Source: Microbispora catharanthi (GTDB taxonomy: Bacteria; Actinomycetota; Actinomycetes; Streptosporangiales; Streptosporangiaceae). From it: 64,000 bases of DNA. Positions 41,463-49,826 of the stretch are shown here, one piece after another. Below the pieces are notes generated by a model. That model worked only from the letters and a program-made list of their open reading frames with translations. It was not told where the DNA came from and did no database searches. How positions within the stretch are numbered: the stretch's first letter is position 1; every line of letters begins with the position of its first letter. A program made the translations under genes and the position numbers. Location of the stretch: assembly GCF_006334915.2 (NCBI RefSeq), contig NZ_VDMA02000025.1:60468-124467 (forward strand), written 5' to 3'.

Positions 41463-42743
41463 ATGGCAGAGCCCTCCTCCACGACCGAATCCCAGGACGC
41501 CTCAGCGGCCTCACGAAGCCGAGCACGCGTCAAAGCCGGATACGGCGCCGTGTTCGCGGTCAAAGAATTCCGGGCGATTTTCACGGCCCATGTCCTTTCC
41601 ATGCTGGGAAGCGTCTTCGCCGACGCCTCGCTGGCCGTGCTGGTATTCCGGCAGACCGGTTCGGCGCCGCTGACCGCGCTCGTCCTCGCCCTCGGCTTCC
41701 TGCCCTACGCTCTCAGCGGGATCCTGCTCTCCGGTGTCGCCGACCGATACCCCGCCCGCCGGGTGCTGGTGGCCTGCGACCTGCTCTCGGCCGGCTGCGT
41801 GACGTTGATGGCCGTTCCGGTGACTCCGCTCGCGGTGTTGTTCGTCCTCCGCTTCGCCGTCTCGATGATGTCGCCCCTGTTCACCGGCACCCGGGCGGCG
41901 AGCCTGGCCGACATCCTGCCGGATGACTTGTACGTCCTGGGCCGCTCGCTGGTGCGGATGGTCTCGCAGGGGTCCCAGATCATCGGCTACGGACTCGGCG
42001 GATTGGCCCTGGTATGGCTGTCACCCCGCACCGCGCTTCTCGTGACCGTCGCGACCTTTCTCGGTTCCGCGCTGCTCCTGCGTCTCGGCACGCGCGGCCG
42101 CCCGGCCCGGGCATCGGGGGGCGGGGCGATGATGCGCGCTTCGATCGCCTCCACCCGGTCGTTGCTCGGCGCCCCCCGAATCCGGGCGCTGCTGCTGATG
42201 TGGTGGATCCCGCCGATGTTCTTCATCGTCGCCGAAGGAACCGCCGCGCCTTTCGCGGACGCCGCGGGTGCGGGCTCGGCGGGGTTCGGGCTCATCATGG
42301 CCGCGATGCCCGCGGGAACCGCGGCGGGCGAGGTGCTGGCCGGCACCCTGCTCGGGGCGGCCGCCCGCGAGCGGATCGCGCTGCCGCTGGCAGCGGGGTC
42401 GATGCTGCCGATGGCGGCGTTCGCCGTCCATCCGCCGTTGCCGCTCGCGGTCGCGCTCCTGTTGCTCACCGGGCTGTGCGCCGCCTACACGCTCGGCATG
42501 GACCAGTGGTTCGTACACGCGGTGCCTGCGACGGTGCGGGGCAGCGCCATGTCCCTGCTGGGCGCCGGGCTCATGACCCTCCAGGGGCTCGGCGTGACCG
42601 CCGGCGGCGCCGTCGCCGCGTTCATTCCTCCGTACGCGGTGATCTGCGGAGCCGGTGCGGCCGGGACGGCCTGTATGTTCGTCATCCTGCGATCGGTGCG
42701 CGCGACGCGGACGACGGCGCCGGCCACGGACGCGGAGACGTAG
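41463..42743 (+). CDS. MFS efflux transporter
   Basis: The 426-residue protein has about 12 transmembrane helices and a typical MFS loop GVADRYPARRVLVACD between helices 2 and 3, as in macrolide-type and NreB-like 12-TM exporters. Proton-driven export of a small hydrophobic compound is likely; the substrate is unknown. The ATG at 41463 has only a distant AGGGAAAA, consistent with translation or transcription being controlled by the leader. The gene ends near a hairpin at 42819 shared with the convergent VOC gene. Confidence 0.85.
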   Translation: MAEPSSTTESQDASAASRSRARVKAGYGAVFAVKEFRAIFTAHVLSMLGSVFADASLAVLVFRQTGSAPLTALVLALGFLPYALSGILLSGVADRYPARRVLVACDLLSAGCVTLMAVPVTPLAVLFVLRFAVSMMSPLFTGTRAASLADILPDDLYVLGRSLVRMVSQGSQIIGYGLGGLALVWLSPRTALLVTVATFLGSALLLRLGTRGRPARASGGGAMMRASIASTRSLLGAPRIRALLLMWWIPPMFFIVAEGTAAPFADAAGAGSAGFGLIMAAMPAGTAAGEVLAGTLLGAAARERIALPLAAGSMLPMAAFAVHPPLPLAVALLLLTGLCAAYTLGMDQWFVHAVPATVRGSAMSLLGAGLMTLQGLGVTAGGAVAAFIPPYAVICGAGAAGTACMFVILRSVRATRTTAPATDAET

Positions 42744-42818
42744 ACGCGAGACCCCGCCGCCGTCTCCACCGCCGCTACGAACGTCGGCGCCATCGCTGCC
42801 GCCCCTATTCGCCACCGC

Positions 42819-42837
42819 CGTCTCACCGAATGAGACG
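42819..42837. terminator. Hairpin between convergent MFS and VOC genes
   Basis: CGTCTCA and TGAGACG form a 7-bp stem with a five-base loop, followed by ACGTTTAAA. It is short but well placed to terminate the MFS transcript. Confidence 0.5.
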
Positions 42838-42841
42838 ACGT

Positions 42842-43258
42842 TTAAAGGGCCGCCTTCCGCGGCTCGCCGCGGTAGGTGCCGAACGACCAGAGGTTGTCCT
42901 CCGGGTCGCGGACGACGAACTCGCGGGAGCCGTAGTCGGTGTCGTACGGCTCCTGGACGACCCGCGCCCCCGCGGCGGTCGCCCGGGCGAACAACGCGTC
43001 CGGGTCGTCGGTCACGGCGTACGCGCCGAACGAGCCGGGGGTGAGGCTCCACTTGTCGTCCGGCGTGTCCCGGACGCTGCCCAGCATGATCCCGCCGCCG
43101 TGCGGCCAGGAGAGCTGGGCGTGGTCGACGCGGTCGCCCTCGCCGTACACGGCGGTCTCCTCGAAGCCGAACGCCTCGTCGAGGAAGGCGATCAGGGCGC
43201 GTGCGTTCCTGGCCCGCAGCGTGGGCCATACCTGCGGTGCTGGTGTGGTGTCGTTCAT
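42842..43258 (-). CDS. VOC-family protein (glyoxalase/bleomycin resistance-like)
   Basis: A 138-residue VOC protein in the PhnB-like style: VWPTLRARNARALIAFLDEAFGFEE at the start, DHAQLSWPHGGGIMLGS in the middle and YGSREFVVRDPEDNLWSFGTY at the end. The substrate is unknown. Its ATG overlaps the stop of the upstream AraC gene by four bases (ATGA), so the two are translated together. GGTGG precedes the ATG. Confidence 0.85.
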   Translation of the reverse strand: MNDTTPAPQVWPTLRARNARALIAFLDEAFGFEETAVYGEGDRVDHAQLSWPHGGGIMLGSVRDTPDDKWSLTPGSFGAYAVTDDPDALFARATAAGARVVQEPYDTDYGSREFVVRDPEDNLWSFGTYRGEPRKAAL

Positions 43259-44199
43259 GCCACCGAGTCTGGCGAGCCGTCCCCCGCCCCGGCTTGGACG
43301 TTTCGGAACAGCTCACTGCCATGGCCGCCCTCCTCGGCCAGCCACCGGCTGGGGGAGCACCCGGCGAGGGCGCCGAACTCGCGGGCGAGGTGCGCCTGGT
43401 CGTAGAACCCGCACTCGGCCGCCGCGTCGGCCAGCGTGCGCCGCCGTCCGGACGCCACCGCGCCCCGGGGCTGGTAGTGGACGCGGAGCAGGCGGCGGAC
43501 CCGGTCGAACCGCACGACCCGCGCCGCCTCCTTGGGGGACAGGCCGATCTCCTCACGGAACCGGCCGTTCAGGTGTCTGGTGCTCCAGCCCACCTCGCGG
43601 GCGAGACCGGACACGGTGACCTGCCCGCCGGCGGCCAGCATCCGCCGCCACGCCCGCGCCACCTCGGCCGGATGCGCCCGCGTGGGGCGGGCGTGGCGGG
43701 ACAGGACCGCGTCGAGGACCGCGAAGCGCTCGTCCCAGCCGGGCGCCTCCAGCAGGCGCTCGCGCAGCTCGCCCGCCCGCCGGCCGAGCACCTCGGCGCC
43801 GTCCAGGTCGAGCCCCGACAGCTCCCCGGCGGGCAGCCCGAGCAGGGCCCGCGCGCCGAGCGGCGTCAGCGCGAGCTGCACGCCCGACTGCCGCCCGTCG
43901 TGCGTGATCAGCGCGGGGCTGGTGTGCAGCCCGCCGATCAGCGTGTCGTACGACCCGGGCGGGGTGCGCGGATCGGGGTGCGCCGCGACGACGAGCGGGT
44001 CGTCGAGCGTGACGATCACCGTCAGGTAGGGCGACGGAAGTCCGCGGTGCGTGGCGGGCGGGACTCCGGCCTCGCGATAGCCGGTGTACCACGCGACCAG
44101 CGGACGCAGCGCTGGAGCGGGCCGCCGGTGCAGGAAGCGTGACTCTTCGCGCTCTTCGCGCTCGTCCGCGTCCGTCGTCCGTCGTGTCCGCGCCGCCAT
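43255..44199 (-). CDS. AraC-family transcriptional regulator
   Basis: The 314-residue regulator has an N-terminal effector region (LVAWYTGYREAGVPPATHRG) and a C-terminal double HTH (VSGLAREVGWSTRHLNGRFREE, then LADAAAECGFYDQAHLAREF). ATG at 44199 follows AAGGAGG; upstream frame is low-complexity. It is the first gene of a two-gene operon with a VOC protein, an arrangement common in actinobacteria. The VOC protein may modify or bind the same ligand. Confidence 0.88.
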   Translation of the reverse strand: MAARTRRTTDADEREEREESRFLHRRPAPALRPLVAWYTGYREAGVPPATHRGLPSPYLTVIVTLDDPLVVAAHPDPRTPPGSYDTLIGGLHTSPALITHDGRQSGVQLALTPLGARALLGLPAGELSGLDLDGAEVLGRRAGELRERLLEAPGWDERFAVLDAVLSRHARPTRAHPAEVARAWRRMLAAGGQVTVSGLAREVGWSTRHLNGRFREEIGLSPKEAARVVRFDRVRRLLRVHYQPRGAVASGRRRTLADAAAECGFYDQAHLAREFGALAGCSPSRWLAEEGGHGSELFRNVQAGAGDGSPDSVA

Positions 44200-44326
44200 C
44201 GACTGGTCCTCCTTCCCGCTCTCCCAGTCTCCACGAAGGGGAGCGCGGCGGCCATCGGGCGAGGACGGCCGCGGGGGACGCGGTGCGGGGACGCGCCCGG
44301 CCGGGCGGCCGGGGCCCTCGGCACCG

Positions 44327-44644
44327 TCAGGCGGCCCCGGCGGCTCCGGCTCCGGCATCCGGGGCCCCTTCGGCCCCTTCGGCGTCGAGGTCGCGGGACA
44401 GGAGGTCCGCGAGGGCGGCGAGGGCCTCCTCCGCCCCCGGGCCGTCGGCCTCCAGGGTGACCTCGGTGCCGTGCCCGGCCCCGAGGGTGAGCACGCCCAG
44501 CATGCTGTTGGCGGGGACGACCTTCCCGTCGCCCACGCGGATGCGCACGGGCACCGCCTGCCGCGCCGCCGCCTCGACGAAGATCTTGGCGGGGCGGGCG
44601 TGCAGGCCGGAGCGCGAGGCGACCGCCACTGTCCTTTCCGGCAT
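44327..44644 (-). CDS. ptsH: Phosphocarrier protein HPr
   Basis: Small PTS phosphocarrier of 105 residues that takes phosphate from enzyme I to the EIIA of the operon. The active-site His15 lies in VASRSGLHARPAK; the regulatory serine (Ser47 in PANSMLGVLTLG) is present, although the segment differs from the usual form. A tail of about 15 Ala/Gly/Glu residues extends beyond the standard fold. ATG at 44644 follows AGAGGAA. It is the last gene of the leftward PTS operon; no enzyme I gene lies in the window. Confidence 0.93.
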   Translation of the reverse strand: MPERTVAVASRSGLHARPAKIFVEAAARQAVPVRIRVGDGKVVPANSMLGVLTLGAGHGTEVTLEADGPGAEEALAALADLLSRDLDAEGAEGAPDAGAGAAGAA

Positions 44645-44693
44645 CGTGTTCCTCTCAGGGCTTGATTTCAAAGCTCGGCTTCGGGGCTCGGCT

Positions 44694-45734
44694 TCAGGGC
44701 TCGATGGTGACCTTGATGGCGGCGCCGCGGGCGACGACGTCGATGGCGTCCATGACCTCGTCCAGGCCGAGGCGATGGGTGATCAGGTCGGCGACCGGCA
44801 CCGCTCCGTCGGCGATGAGCCGCAGGGCGCGGGCGTTGTGCGCCGGGCTTGACCCGTTGGCGCCGACGATGGTCAGCTCCCGGTAGTGCACCAGGTTGGA
44901 GTCGCAGGCGATGATCGGGTCGTCCTTCGGCAACCCGCCGAAGAAGCTGATCCGGCCCTGCCGCGCGGCCATCTGCAACGCCTGCCGCTGGGCCGCGCCG
45001 GAGGCCGCCGCCGTGATCACCACGTCGGCGCCCCGGCCTCCGGTCAGCTTGAGCACCTCGTCCACGAGGTCGGTCTCTCCCGAGCAGATCGCCGCGTCCG
45101 GCCGTACGAGGTCGGCGGCCATCGTGAGGCGTTCGGCGTTCAGGTCGGCGAGGAACACCCGGGCCGCGCCGCGCGAGCGGGCCAGCCGCACGTGCAGGCA
45201 GCCGATCGGGCCCGAGCCGACCACGACCACATCGTCGCCCTCGCCGACGCGGGCCAGTTCCTGCCCGTTGAGCACGCAGGCGAGCGGCTCGGCGAGGGAC
45301 GCCTCGGCGAACCCCACCCCGTCGGGGATGCGGTTGAGCCCGTCCACGGCGAGCACCTTGGCCGGCACGACCATGTACTGCGCGAAGCCGCCGTCGTAGT
45401 GGTAGCCCATCGACTCCTGGTTGGGGCAGACCGTGAGGTGGCCCCGGCGGCACTCCTCGCACCGGCCGCACGGGATCGCGGCGATCACCTGCACCCGGTC
45501 GCCGGGGCTCCAGCCGGTGACGCCCTCGCCGAGCTCCACGATCTCCCCGGCGATCTCGTGGCCCATCACACGGGGCGGCCTGATGTGGTGGTGCCCGAAC
45601 CGGTAGATCTTCACGTCCGTGCCGCACGTCGAGCAGTTGCGCACGCGGATCTTGACCTCGCCGGGGCGGGCGACGGGCTCGGGTACCTCCTCCAGGCGGA
45701 TGTCCCCGGGAGCGTGGAAACGGGCGACTTTCAC
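44694..45734 (-). CDS. Zinc-dependent medium-chain dehydrogenase (polyol-phosphate dehydrogenase-like)
   Basis: The 346-residue MDR enzyme has the catalytic zinc ligands Cys37 (NCSTCGTD) and His59-Glu60 (GHE), the structural zinc loop CGRCEECRRGHLTVC, and a Rossmann motif VVVGSGPIGC. Within a PTS operon the likely substrate is a hexitol or pentitol phosphate, as for galactitol-1-phosphate dehydrogenase GatD of similar size (inference). This replaces the usual MtlD next to a mannitol-type PTS. The GTG start overlaps the upstream EIIA stop (GTGA), implying coupled translation. Confidence 0.85.
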   Translation of the reverse strand: MKVARFHAPGDIRLEEVPEPVARPGEVKIRVRNCSTCGTDVKIYRFGHHHIRPPRVMGHEIAGEIVELGEGVTGWSPGDRVQVIAAIPCGRCEECRRGHLTVCPNQESMGYHYDGGFAQYMVVPAKVLAVDGLNRIPDGVGFAEASLAEPLACVLNGQELARVGEGDDVVVVGSGPIGCLHVRLARSRGAARVFLADLNAERLTMAADLVRPDAAICSGETDLVDEVLKLTGGRGADVVITAAASGAAQRQALQMAARQGRISFFGGLPKDDPIIACDSNLVHYRELTIVGANGSSPAHNARALRLIADGAVPVADLITHRLGLDEVMDAIDVVARGAAIKVTIEP

Positions 45735-46198
45735 TCGGAGTCTTCCTCTCCGTCCGGTTGCAGCAGGTAGATGACCTCGTCGACCTCGGTGGCCGCGCGC
45801 AGGGCCGCGGCGCGGTCCGGGTCGAGCAGGATCTGGGCGAGCTGCGACAGCAGGCGCAGGTGGCCGTCCCCGCGGGCCGCGATGCCGACGCACACCGTCA
45901 CCCGCTCGCCGTGCCAGTCGACGCCCTCGGGGAAGCGCAGCACGCAGACGGCGTCGTGGCGGACCGCCTCCTTCGAGGTCAGCGTGCCGTGGGGGATGGC
46001 GACGCCCTCGCCGACGTACGTGGAGATCGACCGCTCGCGTTCGAGCATGGCCTCGGTGTAGCTCCCGTCCACCGCGCCGACCTCCTGGAGGACCGCTCCG
46101 CACTGCCGGATGGCGTCCTCGATGTCCGCCGCGGTCGCGGCCGTCCGTACGGCGCGGGGATCGAGGGGGAGCGGGGCCGTGCCGGCCCGGTCAGCCAT
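45731..46198 (-). CDS. PTS EIIA component, fructose/mannitol type
   Basis: A 155-residue domain that carries phosphate from HPr to EIIB. The phosphorylated His70 is in STYVGEGVAIPHGT, the motif of EIIA(Mtl/Fru). It is a separate polypeptide rather than fused as in E. coli MtlA. The ATG at 46198 overlaps the upstream EIIB gene by eight bases, and its stop overlaps the dehydrogenase start, so the genes form a tight operon. Confidence 0.92.
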   Translation of the reverse strand: MADRAGTAPLPLDPRAVRTAATAADIEDAIRQCGAVLQEVGAVDGSYTEAMLERERSISTYVGEGVAIPHGTLTSKEAVRHDAVCVLRFPEGVDWHGERVTVCVGIAARGDGHLRLLSQLAQILLDPDRAAALRAATEVDEVIYLLQPDGEEDSE

Positions 46199-46499
46199 CG
46201 ATCGTGCCCCCGTTCTTGATGGCGGTGACGACCCGTCCCACGGCCGGGTCGCCGATGAAGACCTGGAACGGCACGAGCACGACGCCGGGGGCGCTCGCCC
46301 TGGCCCGGTCGGCCAGCCCGGTGTGGCACACGATCACGTCGGCGTCCCCGGGGATCGAGTTGACCGGGGTGTGCTCCACGCTGACCGGGGTGCCCTTGAG
46401 TTGCTTGCGCAGGGTGCTCGCCAGCATGACGCTGCTGCCCATGCCCGCGTCGCAGGCCACGATGAGCTTGCGGACGTCCTTGCCCTCGATGCTGGACAC
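46191..46499 (-). CDS. PTS EIIB component, mannitol type
   Basis: A 102-residue domain with the phosphocysteine motif VACDAGMGSS (Cys16), typical of mannitol EIIB. It passes phosphate to the sugar bound by EIIC. GTG at 46499 has GGAGG nine bases upstream. It lies four bases after the EIIC stop and overlaps the EIIA start by eight bases. Confidence 0.92.
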   Translation of the reverse strand: MSSIEGKDVRKLIVACDAGMGSSVMLASTLRKQLKGTPVSVEHTPVNSIPGDADVIVCHTGLADRARASAPGVVLVPFQVFIGDPAVGRVVTAIKNGGTIDG

Positions 46500-46503
46500 G
46501 GTT

Positions 46504-47685
46504 CTACGCCTCCTTGGTGGCGGGCACGCTCTCGGCCGCCGTCTCGCCGGTTGTGTCGCGGTTCTCGTCGCTCGTCATGGTGATGTCGTCGGTGTCGCCC
46601 GGGATGGCGTCCTGCGCCGGGTCGTCCGCCTTGTCGCCGTTGGCGCGGCCGAAGCCCAGCAGCGCGGCGGCGACGGCGAAGGAGACGGCCGTCGCGACCA
46701 CGATCCCGGCGATCACGCCGAACCAGCCGCCCTTCGGGGTCACCGCCATGTAGGCGAAGATGCTGCCCGGCGACGGCGTCGCGACCAGGCCCGCCCCGGT
46801 GACCAGGAAGGTGAGCACGCCCGAGGCGCCGCCGGCGATCACCGCGAGGATCAGGCGCGGCTTCATCAGCACGTACGGGAAGTAGATCTCGTGAATGCCG
46901 CCGAAGAAGTGAATGATCATGGCGGCGGGGGTGCTGGGACGCAGTGACCTCGGGCCGAACAGCAGGTAGGCGATCAGCAGGCCGAGGCCGGGGCCGGGGT
47001 TGGACTCCAGCATGAACAGGATCGACTTGCCGTGCTTGACCGACTCGGCGACGCCCAGCGGCCCGAGCACGCCGTGGTTGATCGCGTTGTTGAGGAACAG
47101 CACCTTGGCCGGCTCGATGATGAGCGAGGCGATCGGCAGGAGAGAGTGGGTGATGAGCCACTCAACGCCGCTGCCCGCCACCTCGGTGACCTTCTCCACG
47201 ACCGGGCCGATGGCGAGGACGCCGGCGATCACCATCACCGCGCCGACGATGCCGGCGGTGAAGTTGTCGACCAGCATCTCGAAGCCGGCCTTGGTCCGCT
47301 CGGCGGTGAACCTGTCGACGTACTTGAGGATCAGCGCGGCCAGCGGGCCGATGATCATCGCGCCGAGGAACATCGGGACGTCCGCCCCGACGACCACGCC
47401 CATCGTGGCGACGGCGCCGACGACCGCGCCGCGCTGGGCGTGGACCATCCGGCCGCCGGTGTAACCGATGAGCACCGGGAGGAGGGTGCTGATTATCGGG
47501 CCGACGAGCTCGGCGAGTGTCTTGTTCGGCAGCCACCCGGTCGGGATGAACAGGGCCGTGATGAGGCCCCAGGCGATGAATGCGCCGATGTTGGGCATGA
47601 TCATCCCGGCGAGATGGCCGCCGAAGCGCTGGATCGTGGCCCGCACACCGGTGCCGTTGACGGTGGGGGTATAGGGCGTGGCCAT
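46504..47685 (-). CDS. PTS EIIC membrane permease, mannitol type
   Basis: The 393-residue membrane protein imports and phosphorylates a polyol. Hydrophobic segments and the family motif GGIHEIYFPYVLMKP (about residue 265) identify it as mannitol-type EIIC (MtlA family). A hydrophilic Asp/Thr/Glu-rich C-terminal tail of about 45 residues replaces the EIIB fusion found in other organisms. ATG at 47685 has AAGGAG eight bases upstream. The substrate may be mannitol or a related polyol, given the non-MtlD dehydrogenase in the operon. Confidence 0.93.
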   Translation of the reverse strand: MATPYTPTVNGTGVRATIQRFGGHLAGMIMPNIGAFIAWGLITALFIPTGWLPNKTLAELVGPIISTLLPVLIGYTGGRMVHAQRGAVVGAVATMGVVVGADVPMFLGAMIIGPLAALILKYVDRFTAERTKAGFEMLVDNFTAGIVGAVMVIAGVLAIGPVVEKVTEVAGSGVEWLITHSLLPIASLIIEPAKVLFLNNAINHGVLGPLGVAESVKHGKSILFMLESNPGPGLGLLIAYLLFGPRSLRPSTPAAMIIHFFGGIHEIYFPYVLMKPRLILAVIAGGASGVLTFLVTGAGLVATPSPGSIFAYMAVTPKGGWFGVIAGIVVATAVSFAVAAALLGFGRANGDKADDPAQDAIPGDTDDITMTSDENRDTTGETAAESVPATKEA

Positions 47686-47799
47686 TGACGTGCTCCTTCC
47701 GGGGCGACCGGCCTGGCTGGCCGGTTGGTGGGGGGTGGCGCTCATCCCCCGGGTATGAGCGAGCGAAGCGAGTGAATCGGTGGGGACGGTGCGTCGCGC

Positions 47800-48765
47800 T
47801 CAGGCGCCGTCGAGCGCCGAGCGAGGGGGTGGCGTGAGCGGCCGGGACGGGTCGGGGGGACCGATCCGGACGTGTGTGCGATCGATGTCGGCCGGGCGGG
47901 GCATCCGGCTGCCGGGCAGTCCCACGGCCGCGCCGGCCCAGGCGAGGCCCTCGGCGAGGGCCGTCGCGCCGCGGGCCCCCGCGGCGAGGAAGCCCGCCAG
48001 CAGGGCGTCGCCCGCGCCCACGCTGCTGCGCGGCTCCTCGACCGCGCATTCGCCGTACCAGACCTGTTCGTCGTGGTCGACCAGCAGCGCGCCGTCCGCC
48101 CCGAGACTGGTCAGGACCGACCGCGCGCCCATGGCGCGCAGCTTGCCGACCGCGTCGAGCACGTCGCCGACACGGGCGATCGACGTGCCGGTGGCCTCGG
48201 CGAGCTCGTCGCGGTTCGGCTTGACCAGCGCGGGGCCGGCGTTGACGGCGGACACGAGGGCGGGGCCGCTCGTGTCGACCGCCAGGTTGATGCCGGCGTC
48301 GGCGAACCGGCGGCACAGCCCGGCGTAGACGTCCACCGGCACGCCGGGCGGGAGGCTGCCCGAGGCGACCACCCAGTCGGCCGACCGTGCGGCGTCGAGC
48401 ACGGCGCCCGCCAGCGTGTCCAGCTCGGCGGGGGTCAGCGCGGTGCCCGGCTCGTTCACCTTGGTGACGGTGCCGTCCGGCTCGGCGATCGCGACGTTGG
48501 ACCTGGTGGGGCCCTCCACCGGCACGGGGATCATGTCGATGCCCTCCGCCGACAGCAGGTCGAGGAGCCGGCGCCCCTCGCTGCCGCCGTACGGGACGAC
48601 CGCGCACGACCGGACGTCGTTGGCCAGCAGGGCCCGCGACACGTTGACGCCCTTGCCGCCGGGGTCGAGGTGGGTGGCGGCCGCCCGGATGACGGCCCCG
48701 CGGGTCAGCGCGCCGACCTCGATCGTGCGGTCGAGGCTGGGGTTCAGGGTCAGGGTGAGGATCAT
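47800..48765 (-). CDS. PfkB-family sugar-phosphate kinase (1-phosphofructokinase/tagatose-6-phosphate kinase type)
   Basis: A 321-residue ribokinase-fold kinase that would phosphorylate a ketose phosphate to the bisphosphate. The family motifs are DPGGKGVNVSRAL near residue 33 and SSVGAGDALLAGF with the catalytic Asp near residue 255. It is closest to FruK/LacC. The ATG at 48765 overlaps the DeoR stop by four bases. With the dehydrogenase it completes a route from polyol phosphate to ketose bisphosphate. GAGCGAAGCGAG near 47761 lies between it and EIIC. Confidence 0.9.
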   Translation of the reverse strand: MILTLTLNPSLDRTIEVGALTRGAVIRAAATHLDPGGKGVNVSRALLANDVRSCAVVPYGGSEGRRLLDLLSAEGIDMIPVPVEGPTRSNVAIAEPDGTVTKVNEPGTALTPAELDTLAGAVLDAARSADWVVASGSLPPGVPVDVYAGLCRRFADAGINLAVDTSGPALVSAVNAGPALVKPNRDELAEATGTSIARVGDVLDAVGKLRAMGARSVLTSLGADGALLVDHDEQVWYGECAVEEPRSSVGAGDALLAGFLAAGARGATALAEGLAWAGAAVGLPGSRMPRPADIDRTHVRIGPPDPSRPLTPPPRSALDGA

Positions 48766-49523
48766 GCGCGGACCACCTCGGGTCCGGCGGCGGCCAGCGC
48801 GGCGGCCTGGTCGGGGTCGATCCCGGTGTCGGTGATGACGACGTCGATCTCGCCGAGCGTCGCGAAGCGCGCGAGGTAGGTGCCGGAGAACTTCGTGTGG
48901 TCGGCCAGCAGGACGGCGCGATCGGCGCAGGCGATCATCGCCCGCTTGATCGCCGCCTCGGCCGGGTCGGGGGTGGTCAGGCCCTTGGCCACCGAGCAGC
49001 CGTTGGTGGCCATGAAGGCCACGTCGACGTTGAGCTGCGACAACTGCTGGATGGCCCAGTCCTCCACGGTGGCCAGCGTCCGGCCGCGCACCCGGCCGCC
49101 CAGCATGAGCACGGTCAGGTTGGGACGGGCCGCCAGCACCGTGGCCAGCGGAGGCGAGTTCACGACGACGGTGAGCTCGCGGTCCGGAGGCAGTGCCTGC
49201 ACGAGCCGGCTCGTCGTGGAGCCCGCGTCGATGACCACGGAGCCGTCCTCGGGGAGTTCGGCCAGGGCGGCCTTGGCGATGCGCTCCTTCTCGGCCGTCA
49301 TCACCTCGTCCCTGGCGGCCAGGGCGGGCTCGAACCCCAGGCGCTCGACCGGGATCGCGCCGCCGTGCACGCGCCGCAGGACGCCCGCGCGCTCCAGTGC
49401 GGTCAGGTCGCGGCGGATCGTCTCCGTCGTGACGCCGAACCGCTCGGCCAGCGTCACCACGTCGACCCGGCCGGCGTCGCGGGCCGCCCGCAGGATCTCC
49501 TGCTGCCGCTCCTCGGCGTACAT
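48762..49523 (-). CDS. DeoR/GlpR-family regulator of the PTS operon
   Basis: The 253-residue repressor has an N-terminal DeoR HTH (DVVTLAERFGVTTETIRRDL at about residues 21-40) and a sugar-phosphate isomerase-like sensor domain (VVIDAGSTTSRLVQAL onward). It is the first gene of the operon and overlaps the kinase gene by four bases, so it likely regulates the whole unit in response to a sugar phosphate. Direct repeats of GTTTCG spaced 11 bp lie just upstream and are the probable operator. Confidence 0.9.
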   Translation of the reverse strand: MYAEERQQEILRAARDAGRVDVVTLAERFGVTTETIRRDLTALERAGVLRRVHGGAIPVERLGFEPALAARDEVMTAEKERIAKAALAELPEDGSVVIDAGSTTSRLVQALPPDRELTVVVNSPPLATVLAARPNLTVLMLGGRVRGRTLATVEDWAIQQLSQLNVDVAFMATNGCSVAKGLTTPDPAEAAIKRAMIACADRAVLLADHTKFSGTYLARFATLGEIDVVITDTGIDPDQAAALAAAGPEVVRA

Positions 49524-49540
49524 CGTGTTGGTTCACCGCC

Positions 49541-49568
49541 GTTTCGATGTTGTTTCGTATGTGTTTAT
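49541..49568 (-). promoter_or_regulatory. DeoR operator: GTTTcg direct repeats every 11 bp
   Basis: GTTTCG at 49541, GTTTCG at 49552 and GTTTAT at 49563 recur at exactly one helical turn in an AT-rich stretch 18-45 bp upstream of the DeoR start. This matches the direct-repeat operators of DeoR-family proteins. The remaining part of the gap, 49569-49826, shows no gene or strong element. Confidence 0.6.
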
Positions 49569-49826
49569 ACCCGTCCATGTTGGAGGGTCAAGGGCGGTGA
49601 ACATAACAAAACGGCACCCGGCGGTGTGAGGAAGATCGTGGGGCGTCGATCCGCGCCTTCCCGTGATCGTCCTGTGGCGCCTGCGGGGCCGGCGGGTTCG
49701 TGCCGGCTCATCCGGCAGGGCGGCTTCAGGTCCGTCAGGTGCGTGGTGGCGTACCGAATCGGGGCGCACTGATGTCCGCTCCCGCGTACTCGGGTGCGAC
49801 GCCCTGCGTGTCGTACGGCGGCGCGG

